The notes beneath the pieces are model-generated. The model was not told where the DNA came from. It searched no databases and saw nothing but the letters and a program-made list of their open reading frames with translations. A stretch of 60,768 bases of DNA from Chelatococcus sp. (GTDB taxonomy: Bacteria > Pseudomonadota > Alphaproteobacteria > Rhizobiales > Beijerinckiaceae). The stretch spans positions 1 through 60,768 of the forward strand of contig QFQY01000025.1 of NCBI GenBank assembly GCA_003248805.1, written 5' to 3'. Shown here one piece after another: positions 14,553 through 22,916 of this stretch; the stretch's first letter is position 1; each line of letters begins with the position of its first letter. Both the position numbers and the translations under genes were made by a program.

Positions 14553-17544
14553 GGAGGCGCGCTCCTTCGGGGTCGACGAAGACGGGCGGGCAGATCTCGA
14601 CCTCGATGTCGCCGTTTCGGACGGGGTCGAAGGCGCGGACGCGCTCGCCGATGCGGGCCGGGCCGTTCTTCAGCAGCCCGAGGCCGATCCAGTGCTTCAG
14701 GAGGGGCGAATAGGCGACCGAGGTCATGTAGCCCTCGTCGTTCTCCATCGTCCCGGGCCGGCCCAGCCCGATGAAATGGGCGCCCGCGCGCAGGCGCTGC
14801 GCCGGATCGACCGGCTTGAAGCCGACGAGGCTCGGCCGGTCCGGTTCGACCAGCGCGCTGCGGCCGGCCATGAGGCGGCCGACATAGTCCTTCTTCGCCG
14901 ACATCATCCGGCCGAGGCCGAGATCGCGCGCCGTCGTCTGGCCGCTGAGTTCGTTGCCGGCGACATGGCCCTTCTCGATGCGCATCACGCCGAGCGCCTC
15001 GGTGCCGTAGGGCGTGATGCCGTGAGGCGCGCCCGCTGCCATGAGCGCGCGCATCATCGCGTCGCCATGGTCGGCGGGGACGGCGAGCTCATAGGCGAGC
15101 TCGCCCGAGAAGGAGATGCGGAAGAGCCGCGCCGGAATCCCGCCGCCGACCGTGACCTCGCGCGCGGCGAGATAGGGGAAGGCCTCGTTGGCAATGTCGT
15201 GCTGCGCATCGACGACGCCGCGCAGCACCTCGCGCGCCTTCGGCCCGGCGACGGCCGCCTGCGCCCATTGCTCGGAGACCGAGACCATGCGCACGTCCAG
15301 CTCCGGCCAGAGCACCTGATGGCAGAATTCGAGATGCTGCATGACCTTGCCGGCATTCGCCGTCGTGGTCGTCATCAGGAAATGATGCTCGCCGAGCCGC
15401 GAGGTCGTGCCGTCGTCCATGACGAAGCCGTCCTCGCGCAGCATCAGCCCGTAGCGCGCCTTGCCGACCGGCAGCGCCTTCCAGCCATTGATGTAGACGC
15501 GCTCGAGGAACTCGGCGGCATCGCTGCCCTGGATGTCGATCTTGCCGAGCGTCGAGACGTCGCAGACACCGACGCCATTGCGCACGGCGAGCACCTCGCG
15601 GTTGACCGTGGTCAGCCAGTCGCTCTCGCCGGGCTTCGGATAGTATTGCGCGCGCAGCCACTGGCCGGCCTCGACGAACACCGCGCCCTGCTCGCGCGAC
15701 CAGTCATGCGTCGGGGCGAGACGGACGGGACGGAACGCCTTGCCGCGATGGTGGCCGGCCAGCGCGCCGATGGCGACCGGCGTATAGGGCGGGCGGAAGG
15801 TCGTCGTTCCCGTCTCTGGAATCGTCCTGCCCGTCTGCTCGGCCATGATGGCGAGGCCGGCGATGTTGGCGGTCTTGCCCTGGTCGGTCGCCATGCCGAG
15901 CGTGGTGTAGCGCTTGAGATGCTCGACGGGGCGGAAACCCTCGCGCGCGGCGAGCTCGACATCCTTGTCGGTGACGTCGTTCTGGAAGTCGACGAAGGCC
16001 TTGCCCGAGAAAAACTTGCCCTTGCCGCCCTTCACTCGCCAGACGGGGCTGAGCGCCGTGCCGTCCGGATCGGTGGCGGGTATCGGCTCGGGGGCAGCGG
16101 CGGCGAAGCCTGCTTCCGTCGCAGCCTCGCGGCCGAGACGGGCGCCGTCCTCCAGCGCCTGCGACAGGCCGAAGCGGCCGGCCGCGCTGCCCGCGACCGA
16201 GAGGCCGGGCGGCAGACGGTCGGCGACGAAGGCGTGGATGCCCGGCTCCCAGACCGGCCTGGTGTTCTGGTGCGAGGTGAGATGAAGCGTCGGGTTCCAG
16301 CCGTTCGAGACCGCGAGCAGGTCGCAGGCGATGCTCCGGCTGCCGCCGGAGGCGTCGCGGATCGTGACCGCGCGCAGGGCGCGGCCCCCGGTGGCGGCCT
16401 CGACGACGCCGCCTGCAAAGAGGCGCGCGCCGATCCGGTCCGCGAGCGCCTTCAGCGCGGGACTTGCGTCCGGGCGCGGATCGACGATCGCGGCCACGCG
16501 GGCGCCGGCCTCGGCGAGGTCGCGCGCCGTCGTCCAGCCGTCGTCGCCGGCGGTGAAGACGACCGCCTCGCGCCCGGGCAGGACGCCGTGGCGGTTGACG
16601 TAGCCGCGCACGGCGCCGGCCAGCATGACGCCGGGCAGGTCGTTGCCGGCGAAGACGATCGGCCGTTCGATCGCGCCGGCCGCCAGGATGGCGCGCCCGG
16701 CGACGATGCGCCAGGAGCGCTGACGCGCCTGATGCGGCGGCGGCACCGGCAGGTGATCCGAGACGCGCTCGACCGCGCCGTAGACGCCATGGTCGTAGAG
16801 CCCGAAGACCGTGGTGCGCGGCATGATCCGCACCTCCGGCAGGCTCGCGAGCTCGGCCAGCGTCGCGGAAAGCCATTCGGCGGCGGGACGCCCGCCGATC
16901 TCGCGCTTCTCGGCGAGCAATCGCCCGCCCAGGCGGAAATCCTCGTCGCAGAGGATGACGCGCGCGCCGCTGCGGCCGGCCGCGAGTGCGGCCGAAAGCC
17001 CGGCCGGGCCGGCGCCGACGACGAGCAGGTCGCAGAAGGCGAAGGCCTTCTCGTAATGGTCGGGGTCCTCATGCGTCGCGGCCCGGCCGAGGCCGGCGGC
17101 GCGGCGGATCAGAGGCTCGTAGAGCTTCTCCCAGAAGGCGGCCGGCCACATGAAGGTCTTGTAGTAGAAGCCGGCGACCAGAGCCGGCGAGACCAGCGAG
17201 TTGATCGAGAGCAGGTCGAGCGCAAGGGACGGCCAGCGGTTCTGGCTGGCGGCGTCGAGCCCGTGATAGAGTTCGGTCACCGTCGCTCGGCTGTTCGGCT
17301 CGCGCCGTGCGCCGGAGCGCAATTCGACCAGCGCGTTCGGCTCCTCGGGGCCGGCCGAGAGGATGCCGCGCGGGCGATGGTACTTGAACGAGCGGCCGAC
17401 GAGGCGCACGCCGTTGGCCAGCAGCGCCGAGGCGAGCGTGTCGCCCGCATGGCCCTCGTAGCGCTTGCCGTCGAAGCGGAAGCTGAGCGGCTGCCGGCGG
17501 TCGATGAGGCCGCCTGCGGCGAGGCGGAAGGGCTGGGTGCTCAT
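14545..17544 (-). CDS. soxA: Sarcosine oxidase alpha subunit
   Basis: 999-aa large subunit. Residues about 15-100 form a ferredoxin-like (Fer2_4-type) domain (LSFRFDGKRYEGHAGDTLAS, RSFKYHRPRG). An FAD/NAD(+) domain follows with GAGPAG at 177-182. The last 400 or so residues form a GcvT-like THF-binding domain (ERVYINGWKALPVGKARYGL, PYGTEALGVMRIEKGHV). The enzyme oxidatively demethylates sarcosine to glycine with methylene-THF and H2O2. ATG 17544 is chosen because it gives the family's standard length and overlaps the soxD stop (ATGA); an upstream in-frame extension is not homologous. Confidence 0.93.
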   Translation of the reverse strand: MSTQPFRLAAGGLIDRRQPLSFRFDGKRYEGHAGDTLASALLANGVRLVGRSFKYHRPRGILSAGPEEPNALVELRSGARREPNSRATVTELYHGLDAASQNRWPSLALDLLSINSLVSPALVAGFYYKTFMWPAAFWEKLYEPLIRRAAGLGRAATHEDPDHYEKAFAFCDLLVVGAGPAGLSAALAAGRSGARVILCDEDFRLGGRLLAEKREIGGRPAAEWLSATLAELASLPEVRIMPRTTVFGLYDHGVYGAVERVSDHLPVPPPHQARQRSWRIVAGRAILAAGAIERPIVFAGNDLPGVMLAGAVRGYVNRHGVLPGREAVVFTAGDDGWTTARDLAEAGARVAAIVDPRPDASPALKALADRIGARLFAGGVVEAATGGRALRAVTIRDASGGSRSIACDLLAVSNGWNPTLHLTSHQNTRPVWEPGIHAFVADRLPPGLSVAGSAAGRFGLSQALEDGARLGREAATEAGFAAAAPEPIPATDPDGTALSPVWRVKGGKGKFFSGKAFVDFQNDVTDKDVELAAREGFRPVEHLKRYTTLGMATDQGKTANIAGLAIMAEQTGRTIPETGTTTFRPPYTPVAIGALAGHHRGKAFRPVRLAPTHDWSREQGAVFVEAGQWLRAQYYPKPGESDWLTTVNREVLAVRNGVGVCDVSTLGKIDIQGSDAAEFLERVYINGWKALPVGKARYGLMLREDGFVMDDGTTSRLGEHHFLMTTTTANAGKVMQHLEFCHQVLWPELDVRMVSVSEQWAQAAVAGPKAREVLRGVVDAQHDIANEAFPYLAAREVTVGGGIPARLFRISFSGELAYELAVPADHGDAMMRALMAAGAPHGITPYGTEALGVMRIEKGHVAGNELSGQTTARDLGLGRMMSAKKDYVGRLMAGRSALVEPDRPSLVGFKPVDPAQRLRAGAHFIGLGRPGTMENDEGYMTSVAYSPLLKHWIGLGLLKNGPARIGERVRAFDPVRNGDIEVEICPPVFVDPEGARLHG

Positions 17545-17816
17545 GCCGCTGCTCCCGGCTTTTGCTCCTTCGCGGGAACAGCGGATTCGATCGCGTGGGT
17601 CAGCGTGTCGCGCCGGACCACGAGCCAGGCCCGGCAGCCGGCGCCGTGATACCAGAGCTCGCTCACCGGGCCGCGCGGGTTTTCGCGCATGTAGACATAG
17701 TCGAACATGGCGGCTTCCGTGGCCTCCGGCCCCTCGGGGCGCCGGGGCGCGGCGTCGCCGAGATAGGTGAATTCCTGGACGTCGCGGAGGCCGCAATGGG
17801 GGCAGGGGATGCGCAT
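17541..17816 (-). CDS. soxD: Sarcosine oxidase delta subunit
   Basis: 91-aa zinc-binding subunit starting MRIPCPHCGLRDVQEFTYLG, the canonical SoxD N-terminus with a CxxC metal site (Cys5, Cys8), then YMRENPRGPVSELWYHGAGCRAW. The internal ATG at 17816 is chosen over an upstream in-frame ATG at 17891 because homology starts at MRIPC. Overlaps soxA by four bases. It follows soxB after a 108-base gap containing a GC hairpin. Confidence 0.92.
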   Translation of the reverse strand: MRIPCPHCGLRDVQEFTYLGDAAPRRPEGPEATEAAMFDYVYMRENPRGPVSELWYHGAGCRAWLVVRRDTLTHAIESAVPAKEQKPGAAA

Positions 17817-17854
17817 GTCAGCTCTGGACCTCGACGGCGACAGGCCGGGCTCCT

Positions 17855-17875
17855 CCCTCCCCACAAGGGGGAGGG
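17855..17875. repeat. GC hairpin between soxB and soxD
   Basis: CCCTCCCC and GGGGAGGG pair around a five-base ACAAG loop. It resembles the tips of the CCCTCTCC/GGAGAGGG palindromes at 49649 and 58532 and is probably a degraded member of that family. It may moderate read-through from soxB to soxDAG. Confidence 0.5.
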
Positions 17876-17924
17876 GAATGGCAGGCGTCACGCTTCATGA
17901 AGACGGAATCGCTCATCGCCGGCC

Positions 17925-19175
17925 TCAATGCAGGTTGGGCTGGGCGCCGGCGCCCTTTTCGTCGATCACCCGGCCCGTGGCGAAGCGGTCGAGCCGATAG
18001 GCGGTGGCGACGGGGTGCGGCTCGTCCTTCGCGATGAGATGCGCGAAGCAGAAGCCGGAGGCCGGCGTCGCCTTGAAGCCGCCATAGCACCAGCCGGCAT
18101 TGAGATAGAGGCCCTCGACCGGCGCGTGGTCGATGATCGGCGAGCCGTCCATCGACATGTCCATGACGCCGCCCCAGTGGCGCAGCAGGCGCAGGCGCCC
18201 GAGCCCGGGCCAGAGCCCCATGGCCGATTCCATGACGTCCTCGATGACCGGCAGGTTGCCCCGCTGGGCGTAGGAATTGTAGCCGTCGATGTCGCCGCCG
18301 AAGACCAGCCCGCCCTTGTCCGACTGGCTGATGTAGAAATGCCCGGCGCCGAAGGTGACGACGGTGTCGATCAGCGGCTTGATGCCCTCCGAGACGAAGG
18401 CCTGGAGGACATGGGTCTCGATCGGCAGGCGGAAGCCCGCCATCGCGGCCAGCCGGGAGGAGTTGCCGGCGACGGCGAGCGCGATTTTCTTCGCGCGTAT
18501 CGGGCCGCGCGTGGTTTCGACCCCGGTCGCCCGGCCGTTCTCGATGGTGATGCCCGTGACCTCGCAGTTCTGCACGATGTCGACGCCGCGGCTGTCGGCG
18601 CCGCGGGCGAAGCCCCAGGCGACGGCGTCATGCCGCGCTGTGCCGCCGCGCCGCTGCAGCAATCCGCCACGGATCGGGAAGCGGGCGTTGTCGTAGTCGA
18701 GGAAGGGCAGCATCGCGCGCACCGCCTCGCCGTCGAGCAGTTCGGCATCGACGCCGGCGAGGCGCATGGCGTTGCCGCGCCTGGCATAGGCGTCGCGCTG
18801 CGCGTCGGAATGGCAGAGGTTCAGCACGCCGCGCTGGCTGACCATGGCGTTGTAGTTCAGGTCCTGCTCCAGCCCCTCCCAGAGCTTCATCGAAAGCTCG
18901 TAGAAGGGCGTGTTGCCGGGCAGGAGGTAGTTCGAGCGGATGATCGTGGTGTTGCGCCCGACATTGCCGGAGCCGATGTAGCCCTTCTCGATCACCGCGA
19001 CATTGGTGATGCCGTGCCGGCTGGCGAGATAATGCGCCGTGGCGAGCCCGTGCCCGCCGCCGCCGATGACGAGCACGTCGTATTCGGGCTTGGGCGCGGC
19101 GTCGCGCCAGGCCGGGGTCCAGCCCTTGTGGCCGGTCAGAGCCTGCCTCGCCAGGGAGAAGATCGAATAGCGCAT
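17925..19175 (-). CDS. soxB: Sarcosine oxidase beta subunit
   Basis: 416-aa flavoprotein subunit carrying the sarcosine site. It has the FAD motif VLVIGGGGHGLATAHYLA (residues 35-52), NVGRNTTIIRSNYL, and a RGGTARHDAVAW segment whose His182 aligns with the histidine that binds FMN covalently in characterised heterotetrameric enzymes. The C-terminal segment NAGWCYGGFKATPASG is typical. ATG 19175 (MRYSIFSLARQALTG) gives the standard family start; the frame stays open upstream to 20210 through antisense of the regulator gene. First gene of soxBDAG-purU. Confidence 0.94.
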   Translation of the reverse strand: MRYSIFSLARQALTGHKGWTPAWRDAAPKPEYDVLVIGGGGHGLATAHYLASRHGITNVAVIEKGYIGSGNVGRNTTIIRSNYLLPGNTPFYELSMKLWEGLEQDLNYNAMVSQRGVLNLCHSDAQRDAYARRGNAMRLAGVDAELLDGEAVRAMLPFLDYDNARFPIRGGLLQRRGGTARHDAVAWGFARGADSRGVDIVQNCEVTGITIENGRATGVETTRGPIRAKKIALAVAGNSSRLAAMAGFRLPIETHVLQAFVSEGIKPLIDTVVTFGAGHFYISQSDKGGLVFGGDIDGYNSYAQRGNLPVIEDVMESAMGLWPGLGRLRLLRHWGGVMDMSMDGSPIIDHAPVEGLYLNAGWCYGGFKATPASGFCFAHLIAKDEPHPVATAYRLDRFATGRVIDEKGAGAQPNLH

Positions 19176-19256
19176 CGAGGCGTCGCATCCGCTGCGTGGA
19201 GCCGTGGCGGGCGCCCGGCTTGTGTTCCGGAGATTGCCCGACATAGGCTGCGCGAC

Positions 19257-20252
19257 ATGACTTCCAGCGACAGAAGATTGTCGGATAGCGACATCGAGCG
19301 ACCGACCCATGTCGGCTTTCTGCTGATCCCGGATTTCGCGCTGCTCGCCTATGCCTCGGCGATCGAGCCCCTGCGGGCCGCGAACCGGCTGTCCGGGCAC
19401 GAACTCTATCGCTGGAGCCATGTCTCGATCGACGGCCTGCCGGCCCGGGCCTCGAACGGCGTCGCGATCGAGCCGGACTTCCGGGTCGGGGAGGATGCGC
19501 GCCTCGACTATCTGGTGGTCTGCGCCGGCGGCAACCCGGCCACCTTCCAGCATGGCGGCGTCTTCGCATGGCTGAGGCAGCTCGCGCGCCGGGGCGTCAC
19601 GCTCGGCGGCGTGTCCGGCGGGCCCTACATCCTGGCGCGCGCCAATGTGCTCAAGGGCTATCGCTTCACCATCCACTGGGAGCACGCGCCGGCCTTCATC
19701 GAGGAATATCCGGAGCTGGACCTGCGGCGCTCGCTCTACGAGATCGACCGCGACCGCCTGACCTCCAGCGGCGGCACGGCGCCGCTCGACATGATGCACG
19801 CCGTCATCGCCCGCGAGCATGGCGCCGACCTCGCCGTCGCGGTCAGCGAGTGGTTCCTGCAGACCCATGTCCGGGAGGGGGCGGGGCCGCAGCGCATGCC
19901 GCTGCGCGAGCGGCTCGGCATCAGCCACGCGCCGCTGCTGCGCGTGATCGGGCGGATGGAGCAGAGCCTGGAGAACCCGCTCTCGCGCGACGAGCTGGCG
20001 CGCACCGCCGGCGTGTCGCTGCGCCAGCTTGAGCGGCTGTTCCGGCAGCATCTCGGCCGTTCGCTCGGCGAGCATTATCTCGGCCTCAGACTGGCCCGAT
20101 CCCGCGACCTGCTGCGCCAGACGACCATGTCCGTGCTGGAGGTGGCGCTGGTCTGCGGCTTCGCCAGCGCCAGCCATTTCTCGCGGGCCTACCGCGCCCG
20201 CTTCGGCCATGCGCCGCGTGCCGAACGGGCCCGGGAGCCGCGAACGCTTTGA
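19257..20252 (+). CDS. GlxA/GbdR-type AraC-family transcriptional regulator
   Basis: 331-aa regulator: an N-terminal DJ-1/PfpI-like domain (about 18-190; HVGFLLIPDFALLAYASAIEPLRAAN, GGVSGGPYILARAN) and a C-terminal AraC HTH (about 225-320; LARTAGVSLRQLERLFRQHLG). This architecture is that of GbdR, SouR and CdhR, which control glycine betaine, sarcosine and carnitine catabolism. It is divergent from soxB by 81 bases, so control of the sox operon is inferred. Near-identical palindromes lie at its 5' end and just after its stop. The ATG has no strong Shine-Dalgarno sequence. Confidence 0.87.
   Translation: MTSSDRRLSDSDIERPTHVGFLLIPDFALLAYASAIEPLRAANRLSGHELYRWSHVSIDGLPARASNGVAIEPDFRVGEDARLDYLVVCAGGNPATFQHGGVFAWLRQLARRGVTLGGVSGGPYILARANVLKGYRFTIHWEHAPAFIEEYPELDLRRSLYEIDRDRLTSSGGTAPLDMMHAVIAREHGADLAVAVSEWFLQTHVREGAGPQRMPLRERLGISHAPLLRVIGRMEQSLENPLSRDELARTAGVSLRQLERLFRQHLGRSLGEHYLGLRLARSRDLLRQTTMSVLEVALVCGFASASHFSRAYRARFGHAPRAERAREPRTL
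19280..19292. promoter_or_regulatory. Candidate GlxA-type regulator operator (upstream copy)
   Basis: GTCGGATAGCGAC is an inverted repeat with one mismatch, embedded in TTGTCGGATAGCGACAT. It differs by a single base from the palindrome at 20272-20284. It lies just inside the 5' end of the regulator gene, about 105 bases from the soxB start, where it could serve both autoregulation and soxB control. Confidence 0.45.
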
Positions 20253-20271
20253 CGCTGAAGGTCAAGAAAGC

Positions 20272-20284
20272 GTCGCATAGCGAC
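20272..20284. promoter_or_regulatory. Candidate GlxA-type regulator operator (downstream copy)
   Basis: GTCGCATAGCGAC is a perfect 5-bp-arm inverted repeat (GTCGC-ATA-GCGAC) in the 92-base gap between the regulator gene and the amino-acid importer. The 12-of-13 match to the site at 19280 suggests the same protein binds both, linking the importer operon to this regulator. Confidence 0.5.
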
Positions 20285-20344
20285 AAATCATCCGCGTCAT
20301 CGACCGGAACTCTAGGAGGATAACGACAACGGGGATCCATCGAC

Positions 20345-21166
20345 ATGAAACGGCTGTTCGCCCTGGCGCTCGCCTGCGCCGCCACGCTCGCCGCTTTGCC
20401 GGCCTCCGCCCAGGACTCGCTCGCCAAGATCAAGGAGAAGGGCGTTCTCACCGTCGGCGTGAAGAACGACTACAAGCCCTGGGGCTTCCTCGAGCCTTCG
20501 GGCAAGATCGTCGGGCTCGAGATCGACCTCGCCCAGGCCGTCGCCGACAAGATCGGGGTCAAGCTCGAGATGCTGCCGGTCACCGGCGCCAATCGCATGG
20601 AGTTCCTCAAGCAGGGCCGGATCGACGTCATCCTGGCGACGATGGGCGACACGGCCGAGCGCCGCAAGATCGTCGGCATGATCGAGCCGAACTACTATGC
20701 CGGCGCGACGAACGTGCTGGCGCCGAAGAGCGCCGGGCTGAAGCAGTGGTCGGATCTGAAGGGCCGCAAGGTCTGCGCCGTGCAGGGCGCCTATTACAAC
20801 CGCCGCGTCTCGCAGCTCTAAAGCCCCGAGCTCGTCGTCTTCCCGGCCGTGCCGGACGCGCTCAACGCGCTCGCCGCCAACAATTGCGTCGCCTTCCTCT
20901 TCGACGACACGCTGATCGTCTCGACGCTGTCCGCCGGCGATCCGAAATGGGCGAACTATGAGATGCCGCTGGTCTCGGAGGACCCGCAGCTCTGGGCGAT
21001 CGGCGTCCGGCTCGAGGACCTCGACGGCCCGCTCGGCAAGCTGCTCAAGGAGATGTCGACCGACTGGCACAAGAGCGGCAAGCTGCTTGAACTCGAAGCC
21101 AAGTGGGGCATCAAGCAGAGCCCCTACCTGATCGAGACCAACAAGAAGCTCAAGGCGGCCTCCTGA
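20345..21166 (+). pseudogene. Amino-acid ABC transporter substrate-binding protein with in-frame stop
   Basis: SBP of the polar amino-acid family (type II, SBP_bac_3): signal peptide MKRLFALALACAATLAALPASAQ, then LAKIKEKGVLTVGVKNDYKPWGF. The reading frame is interrupted by TAA at 20819-20821 after YYNRRVSQL and continues in the same frame, with unbroken homology, as SPELVVFPAVPDALNALAAN through KLKAAS to the TGA at 21164-21166. Without the TAA the product would be 273 aa, the normal size. A C-to-A change of a TAC tyrosine codon would create the stop. It is a recent nonsense mutation, a sequencing error or, less likely, read-through. Confidence 0.85.
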
Positions 21167-21199
21167 CGCATCGTCGGACTCCGCCGATGCCAAATCCTC

Positions 21200-21292
21200 T
21201 TTGTCATCCCGGGCTTGCCCCGGGATCCACCATCGAGCGCTGCGCTCTACGATGGATCCCGGAGCTCCGCTTCGCTTCGTCCGGGATGACGC
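21200..21292. repeat. Palindromic intergenic repeat
   Basis: TTTGTCATCCCGGGCTTGCC at one end and CTTCGTCCGGGATGACGC at the other are inverted, with GGATCCACCATCGAGCGC and GCGCTCTACGATGGATCC as inner arms. It lies between the binding-protein gene and the first permease, where importers often carry a stem-loop that favours binding-protein expression. Confidence 0.75.
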
Positions 21293-21323
21293 GGCGGGTG
21301 AGATTTCGCGCGAGACAGAAGCG

Positions 21324-22064
21324 ATGATCGCAGCCTTCTTCGAGCGCCTGAACGAGACGCAGGGGCTCAACTTCTCGGTCTTCTACGACGCCTTCGACCG
21401 GAGCCGTTTCCTGACGGGGCTGTGGACGACGGCCTATATCTCGGTGGTGGCGATCCTGGCCTCGCTCGTGCTCGGGCTCATCGGCGTCTGGCTGGCGGGC
21501 AGTTCCTCGCGCCTCGCCCGGCTGCTCGTGCGGGCCTATGTCCAGTTCTTCCGCAACACGCCGCCGCTGGTCCAGCTCTCCTTCTTCTATTTCGCCGTCG
21601 GGGGGCTGCTGCCGACGGTGTCCGACGGGTTCGGCGGGCAGACGACGCTGATCTCCGGCACGGGCTGGGCCATCATCGCGCTCTCGCTGTTCGCGGGCGC
21701 CTTCAATGTCGAGATCTTCCGGGCGGGGATCGAGGCCGTGCCCTCGACCATGGTCGAGGCCGCGGAATCGCTCGGCTACACGCGGTTGCAGCTCTATCGC
21801 GAGATCGTATTGCCGCTCGCCTTCCGCATCTGCCTGCCGGCGCTGAACAACAACCTCGTCAACCTGGTGAAGACGACGACGCTCGCCTACGCCATCGGCG
21901 TGCCGGAACTGCTCTACGCGGCCTCGCAGATCTGGTCCGAGGTGCTGAACGTCCGCGAGATGATGAACGTGCTGCTCGTCGCCTATGTGCTGCTCGTCGC
22001 CATCCTCGTCTGGGTGATGGGCCGCTGGGAACGGGCGATGCGCATCCCGGGCTATTCGGCATGA
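21324..22064 (+). CDS. Polar amino-acid ABC transporter permease (first)
   Basis: 246-aa inner-membrane permease of the HisM/GltJ type with about five membrane segments. It has the family features FFRNTPPLVQLSFFYF and the EAA loop EAAESLGYTRLQLYREIVLPLAFRI. ATG 21324 is chosen because the upstream frame runs through the palindromic repeat. The stop overlaps the next gene's ATG. It heterodimerises with the second permease. Confidence 0.88.
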   Translation: MIAAFFERLNETQGLNFSVFYDAFDRSRFLTGLWTTAYISVVAILASLVLGLIGVWLAGSSSRLARLLVRAYVQFFRNTPPLVQLSFFYFAVGGLLPTVSDGFGGQTTLISGTGWAIIALSLFAGAFNVEIFRAGIEAVPSTMVEAAESLGYTRLQLYREIVLPLAFRICLPALNNNLVNLVKTTTLAYAIGVPELLYAASQIWSEVLNVREMMNVLLVAYVLLVAILVWVMGRWERAMRIPGYSA

Positions 22065-22912
22065 GGGGCGGGGTGTCCGACCTGCCGGTCCTCAAGCCGT
22101 TCCGGGCGGGGCCGATCGCGCCTTCGGGCCTGGCCGCGCCGGTTCTCGCCGGCGGTGCGGCGCTGGCCTGCGTCGCGATCCTGTTCGGCGCCTCGCTCGC
22201 GCTGGCGCAGGCCACGACGGCGCCCGGCCGCGACAGTGCCGTCGTCGTGCTGCTGCGCTGGGCGCCGCTGATCTTCCAGGGCTTCCTCTTCAATATCCTG
22301 ATCAGCTTCCTTTCGATGGCGCTCGGCACGGCGGTGGGGGTGTTCGTCGGCGTCTGGCAGGTCTCGCTCTTCGCGCCGCTGCGCAAGCTGGCCTGGGGGC
22401 TGACCCAGTTCTTCCGCAACGCGCCCTGGCTCGTGCTGCTGTTCTACGCGATGTTCCTGCTGCCCTTCGAGTTCCGGGTCTTCGGCGTTGTCATCGCCTT
22501 TCCGGCCTGGGTGAAGGCGGTGATCGGGCTCGCCCTGCCTGTGGCGGCGAACGTCTCGGAAATCGTGCGCGGCGGCATCCGCTCGATTCCGTCCGGGCAA
22601 TGGGAATCGGCGGAATCCCTGGCCTTCAGCCGCCGGCAGACGATGTGGATGATCGTGCTGCCGCAGGCCTTCAAGCGGATGATCCCGCCCTGGATGAACC
22701 TCTATGCCATCCTGACCATGGCGACGACGCTGATCTCCGTCGTCGGCATCCAGGACGGCCTGACGATCACGCGCGCGGCGCTCGTCGCCGAGAGCCGCCC
22801 CGAGCTGATGATCCCGATGTACCTGCTGCTGCTCCTGATGTTCTTCGCCTATTGCTACCCCATCGCGCGGGCGACGATGGCGCTGGAGCGGCGCTTCAAC
22901 GTGAAAGTGTGA
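22061..22912 (+). CDS. Polar amino-acid ABC transporter permease (second)
   Basis: 283-aa permease of the HisQ/GltK type with TQFFRNAPWLVLLFYAMF and the EAA loop WESAESLAFSRRQTMWMIVLPQ. It has an extra N-terminal hydrophobic segment (AGGAALACVAILFGASLALA) compared with minimal family members. ATG 22061 overlaps the previous stop; the ATPase gene follows after 4 bases. Confidence 0.88.
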   Translation: MRGGVSDLPVLKPFRAGPIAPSGLAAPVLAGGAALACVAILFGASLALAQATTAPGRDSAVVVLLRWAPLIFQGFLFNILISFLSMALGTAVGVFVGVWQVSLFAPLRKLAWGLTQFFRNAPWLVLLFYAMFLLPFEFRVFGVVIAFPAWVKAVIGLALPVAANVSEIVRGGIRSIPSGQWESAESLAFSRRQTMWMIVLPQAFKRMIPPWMNLYAILTMATTLISVVGIQDGLTITRAALVAESRPELMIPMYLLLLLMFFAYCYPIARATMALERRFNVKV

Positions 22913-22916
22913 GGCG

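Noticed and set aside
14299..17649. 1116-codon open frame on the plus strand
   Set aside because: Antisense of soxA; composition typical of a shadow frame.
17925..20210. Long soxB frame extending 345 codons upstream of the chosen start
   Set aside because: The extension is antisense to the GlxA-type regulator, which has clear domains, and soxB homology begins at 19175.
20849..21166. Separate short gene after the TAA at 20819
   Set aside because: It is the C-terminal half of the amino-acid-binding protein in the same frame, not an independent gene.
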